From assembly GCA_017354065.1 (NCBI GenBank), contig JAFMRN010000012.1, forward strand, positions 1 to 17,140: DNA of 17,140 nt, read 5' to 3'. The position numbers were made by a program, and so were the translations under genes. The DNA is from Solirubrobacterales bacterium. GTDB taxonomy: Bacteria; Actinomycetota; Thermoleophilia; Solirubrobacterales; Solirubrobacteraceae. Positions 13,948 to 17,140 of this stretch are shown here, piece by piece. Position 1 is the stretch's first letter, and every line of letters starts with the position of its first letter. Under the pieces are notes generated by a model. The model saw nothing but the letters and a program-made list of their open reading frames with translations. It was not told where the DNA came from and ran no database searches.

Positions 13948-14464
13948 TGACGACCAGCAGACCGCGTGCGGCCTCTTCCAGCACCTCGGTCGCCTCCTCC
14001 TGGGAGCGCGCGTAGAGCTCGACCAGCAGGTGCACGACGATGCGCTCCTCCTCATGTTTGTGGAAGCGCACGTGCGTGAAGAACTCGCGGGTGCCGTGAT
14101 CGCCGAAGGACGCGTAGGCCAGCGCGTCGCCGGCTTCGGGGCCCGAGCAGGTCTCCACGTCGTCCGCCTCGACCGTGACGGTGCATGACGCCACCCAGGG
14201 GGTCCCGACGATCATCCGTTCCCAGCGGTCCTCGATCGGTTCTACGCGTCCGTTGTGGAAGCCCAGGTGCGGCTGGTCGTGCATGCACTCAAGGCACTGG
14301 ACAACCGCCTCCTGCATCTCATCGACGACCTCTGCCCGCTCGCCCGAGACCGGGTCGATGCGGTGGATGCCCTCGTAGTGGACCTGAACTTCGAGGTTCT
14401 GAGACCAGCAGCGATAGCAGCGCAGCCAACTGCGAACCTCCGTTGAGCCCTCCATCGGGCTCAT
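13892..14464 (-). CDS. Conserved-looking protein with paired CxxC motifs (zinc-ribbon-like), function unknown
   Basis: This 190-residue soluble protein is not recognised. Near the N-terminus it has RCYRC (Cys16, Cys19) and QCLECMHDQPH (Cys57, Cys60), two CxxC pairs 37 residues apart, as in a zinc ribbon or rubredoxin-like knuckle; Cys94 and Cys106 lie further on. The middle and C-terminal parts are acidic with several His (RFHKHEEERIVVHLLVEL). The start is 15 bp after the dipZ stop on the same strand, suggesting cotranscription and a possible redox or metal link. There is no ribosome-binding site before the ATG at 14464, so it may depend on coupling or start slightly later. Its 3' end overlaps the end of the convergent GxGD membrane protein gene by 56 bp. 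Confidence 0.74.
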   Translation of the reverse strand: MSPMEGSTEVRSWLRCYRCWSQNLEVQVHYEGIHRIDPVSGERAEVVDEMQEAVVQCLECMHDQPHLGFHNGRVEPIEDRWERMIVGTPWVASCTVTVEADDVETCSGPEAGDALAYASFGDHGTREFFTHVRFHKHEEERIVVHLLVELYARSQEEATEVLEEAARGLLVVTSLAEESRPPASTGREAH

Positions 14465-14479
14465 ATTAGTAGGAGGTTT

Positions 14480-16177
14480 CTAACCGAACGTGAAGTCGTA
14501 TGCCGTGATCCCGTGCGGCAGCTCGACCGTCAGGGAAAAGCGCTGGTCACCGCGGAGCTTCACGAGGTTGTAGAGGCGCTGCCCCTTGACGGTCACGTAC
14601 CCGCGGGAATCTACGTCGCTTCCCCGCTCGACGCCCGGCTTGCCGTTGACCAGCACGCGGGCGCGTTGTGTTCCGCGCGCGGTCATCACCAGGTACGCGT
14701 TCTGGGCCTGGACGCCGCCGGCGACATAACCGCGGGCGCCCGTCGGCGTGATGCCCTGGGAGTTGGCGGCGAAGCTGCCCTCGAGCTCCCACTGGTTCAG
14801 GCCGATCTGCCCGTTCGGGGCGTGGTAGTAGTGGGTGCCGGGCTTCGGGGGGTCGACGAAGCCCTGGGCACGCTGGGGATCCAGGTAGGTCTCAGGCGTG
14901 CCGAGCTGACTGGAGGCCATCACCGCATGCGCGGTCATCCGCGGCGGCAGGTGCTTGGCGCCGGCCGCGCGCAGCAGGGTACGGACGGCGTCCTCACTCT
15001 GGCTGTAGTCGCCCTCCCCGAACTGCGTGTGGCGGACCTCGCCGTCGGCGTCGATCAGGTACTCGGCCGGCCAGGCCTCGTTCTGGTACGCGTTCCAGGT
15101 GCCATAGCGGTTGTCCTGAACGACCGGGTATTCGATCCCGTCGCTCTTGATCGCCTGGGCGACGTTGGCGGCGTTCTGCTCAAAGGTGAACTCGGGCGTC
15201 TCAACCCCGACGACCTCCAGGCCGTAGCGGTGGTACTGGTGATAGAGCCCCTTGACGAACGGCAGCGTGCGGATGCAGTTGATGCACGTGTAGGTCCAGA
15301 AGTCGACCAGCACGACCTTGCCGCGGAGGCGTTTGAGCGACAGCGGCGGGCTGTTGAACCACCGCTGGGTGTCTGTGAAATCCGGTGCCTGGCCCTTGTC
15401 CGGGAGCGTATCGGCAGCGGTCTTGAAGCGGGAGGCGGGGCGCAGCGCCGCCAGGCGGTTCTGCACGGCGGCAGACTGCTCCAGCCCGTTGGTCGGGTCG
15501 AAGGAGGGGAAGCTCTTGGCCAGGGCGTTCTCAAAGCGGACATCGAGGTTGAAGGCCATCGCGAAGCCGGTCGCCGCCAGCACCAGGCCCAGTACGGTCT
15601 CCACAACGTGGCCTCTGGCGACCTTGCGGATCCGGGTGAGCACGGCGCGTCCGCCGAAGCCGTATGCGAGCAGCACCGCGGACAGGCCGACGCTGTAGGT
15701 GACCGCGATCACGACCGCGCGGACGCTCGGACCGCCGGGTGAGGCGCTGACCCCGATCACGGCGCCGAGGATCGGACCCGCGCACGGCGCGCAGACGAAG
15801 CCCAGCGCCGCGCCGACGCCGAGGCCGCTGATGAAGCCGTCGCCGCGCGTTTTCGGGCCAAAGCGCGCCAGCCGTGACAGCGGCGCCTGGACGCGCTGGG
15901 ACAGGCTCGGGACCATCAGCACGACGCCGAAGCCGATCAGCACGATGATCGCGAGCGTCCGCGTGGTGCTCTTGCCGAGCCCTACGCCGTTGACCAGCTG
16001 GGTCAGCGCGACGATCGCGATCGTGAAGGTCACGGCCAGGCCGAGCACGATCCCCAGCGGCCGGCGGCGGCCGCCGAGTGCTGAGGCGGACAGCAGCGCC
16101 GGCAGCACCGGTAGCACGCACGGGGTGATCGCCGTACCGGCCCCGGCGATCAGGGCGAAAAGCATCAACAGCAGCAT
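14480..16177 (-). CDS. dipZ: DipZ-type fusion: CcdA transmembrane domain, thioredoxin/TlpA domain, C-terminal DipZ domain
   Basis: This 565-residue protein passes reducing equivalents across the membrane to extracytoplasmic thiols. Residues 1-210 are the CcdA/DsbD-beta membrane domain with TPCVLPVLPALL (Cys20) and CAPCAGPILGAVIG (Cys129, Cys132). Residues about 262-405 are a TlpA-like thioredoxin domain with the active site FWTYTCINCIRTLPF (Cys298, Cys301). The rest is the beta-rich domain found C-terminally in Mycobacterium tuberculosis DipZ (Rv2874), with GYVAGGVQAQNAYL and a terminal AYDFTFG. DipZ of M. tuberculosis is about 695 residues, so this one is shorter. The ATG at 16177 lacks a good Shine-Dalgarno site. 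The next gene downstream, 15 bp away, encodes a protein with two CxxC pairs, a possible partner or client. Role in cytochrome maturation or oxidative-stress defence is inferred from the family. Confidence 0.94.
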   Translation of the reverse strand: MLLLMLFALIAGAGTAITPCVLPVLPALLSASALGGRRRPLGIVLGLAVTFTIAIVALTQLVNGVGLGKSTTRTLAIIVLIGFGVVLMVPSLSQRVQAPLSRLARFGPKTRGDGFISGLGVGAALGFVCAPCAGPILGAVIGVSASPGGPSVRAVVIAVTYSVGLSAVLLAYGFGGRAVLTRIRKVARGHVVETVLGLVLAATGFAMAFNLDVRFENALAKSFPSFDPTNGLEQSAAVQNRLAALRPASRFKTAADTLPDKGQAPDFTDTQRWFNSPPLSLKRLRGKVVLVDFWTYTCINCIRTLPFVKGLYHQYHRYGLEVVGVETPEFTFEQNAANVAQAIKSDGIEYPVVQDNRYGTWNAYQNEAWPAEYLIDADGEVRHTQFGEGDYSQSEDAVRTLLRAAGAKHLPPRMTAHAVMASSQLGTPETYLDPQRAQGFVDPPKPGTHYYHAPNGQIGLNQWELEGSFAANSQGITPTGARGYVAGGVQAQNAYLVMTARGTQRARVLVNGKPGVERGSDVDSRGYVTVKGQRLYNLVKLRGDQRFSLTVELPHGITAYDFTFG

Positions 16178-16344
16178 GCGCTCGGGATCATTGCCGCCCG
16201 AAATGACATTTCTATGAACTATGACCCGTTGCGGGGGAACTACATGGAGGCTTAATGTCCAACCATCGGTCCGTTAGCCCTATGCTTCGGCCTGCGCGCC
16301 GAGCGCCACGACCGTTAGCACGCTGATTCCAGGAGAGAAAGACA
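16178..16344. promoter_or_regulatory. Divergent control region between dipZ and the XRE regulator gene
   Basis: This 167-bp gap is less GC-rich than its surroundings at its dipZ end. CCGTTAGC occurs twice in direct orientation, at 16271-16278 and 16312-16319, 41 bp apart (about four helical turns). The second copy is close to the AGGAG ribosome-binding site (16331-16335) of the XRE gene. The repeats could be binding sites for that regulator, but eight-base matches may be chance. No definite -35/-10 pair was assigned. Confidence 0.3.
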
Positions 16345-16587
16345 TTGCAGAAGCATCCGAAAACGCCCCTAGGTGAGCTTCAGCGGGCTGTCGGGCGCAA
16401 TCTGCGCGTCTACCGAGTTGAGCGAGGGTTGAGCCAGGAGGCGCTGGCCGCCGAACTCGGCGTTCACCGCACCTACATGGGCGGTGTCGAGCGTGGTGAG
16501 AGGAACCTGACGCTGCGCAGTTTGGAGCGCATCGCCACGACGCTTGATCTCGACCCCCGGGATCTGATCGCGCCTGGGGAGGACTAG
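16345..16587 (+). CDS. XRE-family helix-turn-helix regulator
   Basis: This 80-residue protein is little more than one XRE (Cro/C1-type) DNA-binding domain: LQRAVGRNLRVYRVERGLSQ at about residues 12-31, EALAAELGVHRTYMGGVERG at 32-51 (recognition helix), and NLTLRSLERIATTLDLDPRD at 54-73. The ERGERNLTLxSLERIA segment is common in single-domain XRE proteins, including controller proteins of restriction systems, though no such system is seen here. The start is TTG at 16345, 9 bp after AGGAG; no ATG or GTG lies before the domain. The lipoprotein gene follows 11 bp later and is probably cotranscribed. The regulated genes are unknown; the divergent dipZ is one candidate. Confidence 0.86.
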   Translation: MQKHPKTPLGELQRAVGRNLRVYRVERGLSQEALAAELGVHRTYMGGVERGERNLTLRSLERIATTLDLDPRDLIAPGED

Positions 16588-16598
16588 ATTTAACCCGC

Positions 16599-17015
16599 AT
16601 GCTGTGCATCGCCCGGCGGCGTGGGTTTGTGTACGTCGCGATCCTGAGCGCAATCGCCCTGCTCGCCGGGTGCGGTGCCAAGTCGCAGACAAGCCAGGTG
16701 CGGAGCAAGGTCATGCAGCTGGCAACGGCCGTCAGCCACCACGACTTTCAGACGATCTGCACCCAGGTGCTGGCGCCGCAGCTGATCGAGGATCTGGTGA
16801 CTAAGGCCGGGCTCAGCTGTCAGCAGGCGATGAAGCTGAGCGGCTGGGGCACGCTCCAGGACCCGCGCATGGTGATGGACAGCAGGATCAGCGTGCGGGG
16901 CGACCGTGCGAGCGTGCCGACGATCACCCAGGCCAAGGGCCAGAAGACGACCGCGGCGACGCTGGTGCTGACCAAGACCTCGGCGGGCTGGCGGGTCAGC
17001 TCGCTGGCCGGTTAG
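16599..17015 (+). CDS. Small putative lipoprotein with an NTF2-like-looking domain
   Basis: This 138-residue protein starts with a charged n-region (ARRRG), a hydrophobic core (VYVAILSAIALLAG) and a lipobox LAGC with Cys25, so it should be lipid-anchored outside the cytoplasmic membrane. The mature part has a helix-rich start (SQVRSKVMQLATAVSHHDFQ) with two further Cys (ICTQ and LSCQQ) that could form a disulfide, then strands ending ATLVLTKTSAGWRVSSLAG. This pattern resembles the SnoaL/NTF2-like lipoproteins common in actinobacteria, but the fold is inference and the function is unknown. The ATG at 16599 is 11 bp after the XRE gene; GGGGAGG is rather far upstream. Confidence 0.8.
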   Translation: MLCIARRRGFVYVAILSAIALLAGCGAKSQTSQVRSKVMQLATAVSHHDFQTICTQVLAPQLIEDLVTKAGLSCQQAMKLSGWGTLQDPRMVMDSRISVRGDRASVPTITQAKGQKTTAATLVLTKTSAGWRVSSLAG

Positions 17016-17140
17016 CGCGAGACTCCAGCAGCCCGGTGAGCGTGGGGACATCGAGTCCCGGGTCGGTGCTCTCCAGCAGCTTCATCGCGCTGTGGCGGCC
17101 GCCGATCGCGCGGATACCGCGCTCACCGTGCTCGGTCAGG
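16996..17140 (-). CDS. C-terminal end of an unidentified protein (cut by window edge)
   Basis: The minus strand is open from the window edge to a TGA at 16998-16996, giving about 48 codons ending LLESRANRPAS. Its third codon positions are strongly G/C (about 86 percent by my count), higher than in the opposing open plus frame (about 73 percent), which favours this strand. The fragment includes HGERGIRAIGGRHSAMKLLE, which I do not recognise. It would overlap the lipoprotein gene's 3' end by 20 bp in convergent orientation. Too little is present for a firm call. Confidence 0.42.
   Translation of the reverse strand, partial: LTEHGERGIRAIGGRHSAMKLLESTDPGLDVPTLTGLLESRANRPAS

Noticed and set aside
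14513..15742. 409-codon open frame on the plus strand
   Set aside because: It is antisense to dipZ and has no recognisable motif; it is a codon-bias shadow.
17017..17140. Plus-strand open frame at the right edge
   Set aside because: It has lower G/C at third codon positions than the opposing minus frame and no start signal in view.
1..17140. CRISPR arrays, insertion sequences, tRNA or rRNA genes
   Set aside because: No regularly spaced repeats, transposase-like frames or tRNA-like cloverleaf sequences were noticed by eye; short or divergent cases could have been missed.

Overview
The window reads as chromosomal DNA of a high-GC actinobacterium. The gene families fit a member of the Thermoleophilia/Solirubrobacterales type or a relative: a homologue of the mycobacterial lipase/acyl-CoA synthase fusion Rv1683, a DipZ-type CcdA-TlpA fusion, an ECF42-type sigma factor paired with a DGPF (YCII-like) protein, GTP-dependent PEP carboxykinase, and a malyl-CoA lyase very close to the Chloroflexus enzyme. 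The taxonomic placement is inference from family recognition, not from a database search. Genes are packed with 4-bp overlaps and many weak Shine-Dalgarno sites; no rRNA, tRNA, insertion sequence or CRISPR array was seen.

Region 1 (1-6294). On the minus strand lies a tight set: acyl-CoA ligase, SSAT-like GNAT acetyltransferase, and the N-terminal part of a ChrA chromate transporter. Diverging from it on the plus strand are a 994-residue alpha/beta-hydrolase plus adenylation-like fusion, a membrane protein with two EGxE motifs, and a 70-residue membrane protein, probably one operon.

Region 2 (6291-7816, minus). A DGPF protein is followed by an ECF42-type sigma factor whose reading frame has no ATG, GTG or TTG start that keeps sigma region 2. 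The likely start is a CTG in a CTGA overlap with the preceding stop.

Region 3 (7922-13043). This is the metabolic core. On the minus strand are malyl-CoA/citramalyl-CoA lyase (mcl), an Rrf2 regulator and a CitE/Mcl2-like protein. On the plus strand, divergent from mcl, are a MaoC-type hydratase and PEP carboxykinase (pckG), closed by a GC-rich hairpin. Together they could hydrate a mesaconyl-CoA-type substrate, split or form malyl-CoA thioesters, release malate, and feed oxaloacetate to PEP. That would be part of an ethylmalonyl-CoA or 3-hydroxypropionate-type route for assimilating acetyl-CoA, glyoxylate or propionyl-CoA. A perfect 18-bp palindrome lies between mcl and rrf2.

Region 4 (13150-17140). 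A polytopic membrane protein carries a GYGD motif, an upstream intramembrane Asp and a downstream PxLP motif, the arrangement of presenilin/signal-peptide-peptidase aspartyl proteases. It converges with a minus-strand pair: DipZ and an unrecognised protein with paired CxxC motifs. An XRE-type regulator, a small lipoprotein and an unidentified partial gene finish the window.

The strongest leads are the GxGD membrane protein, the mcl cluster with its palindrome, the sigma factor's start, and the fusion protein whose adenylation domain lacks both usual lysines.
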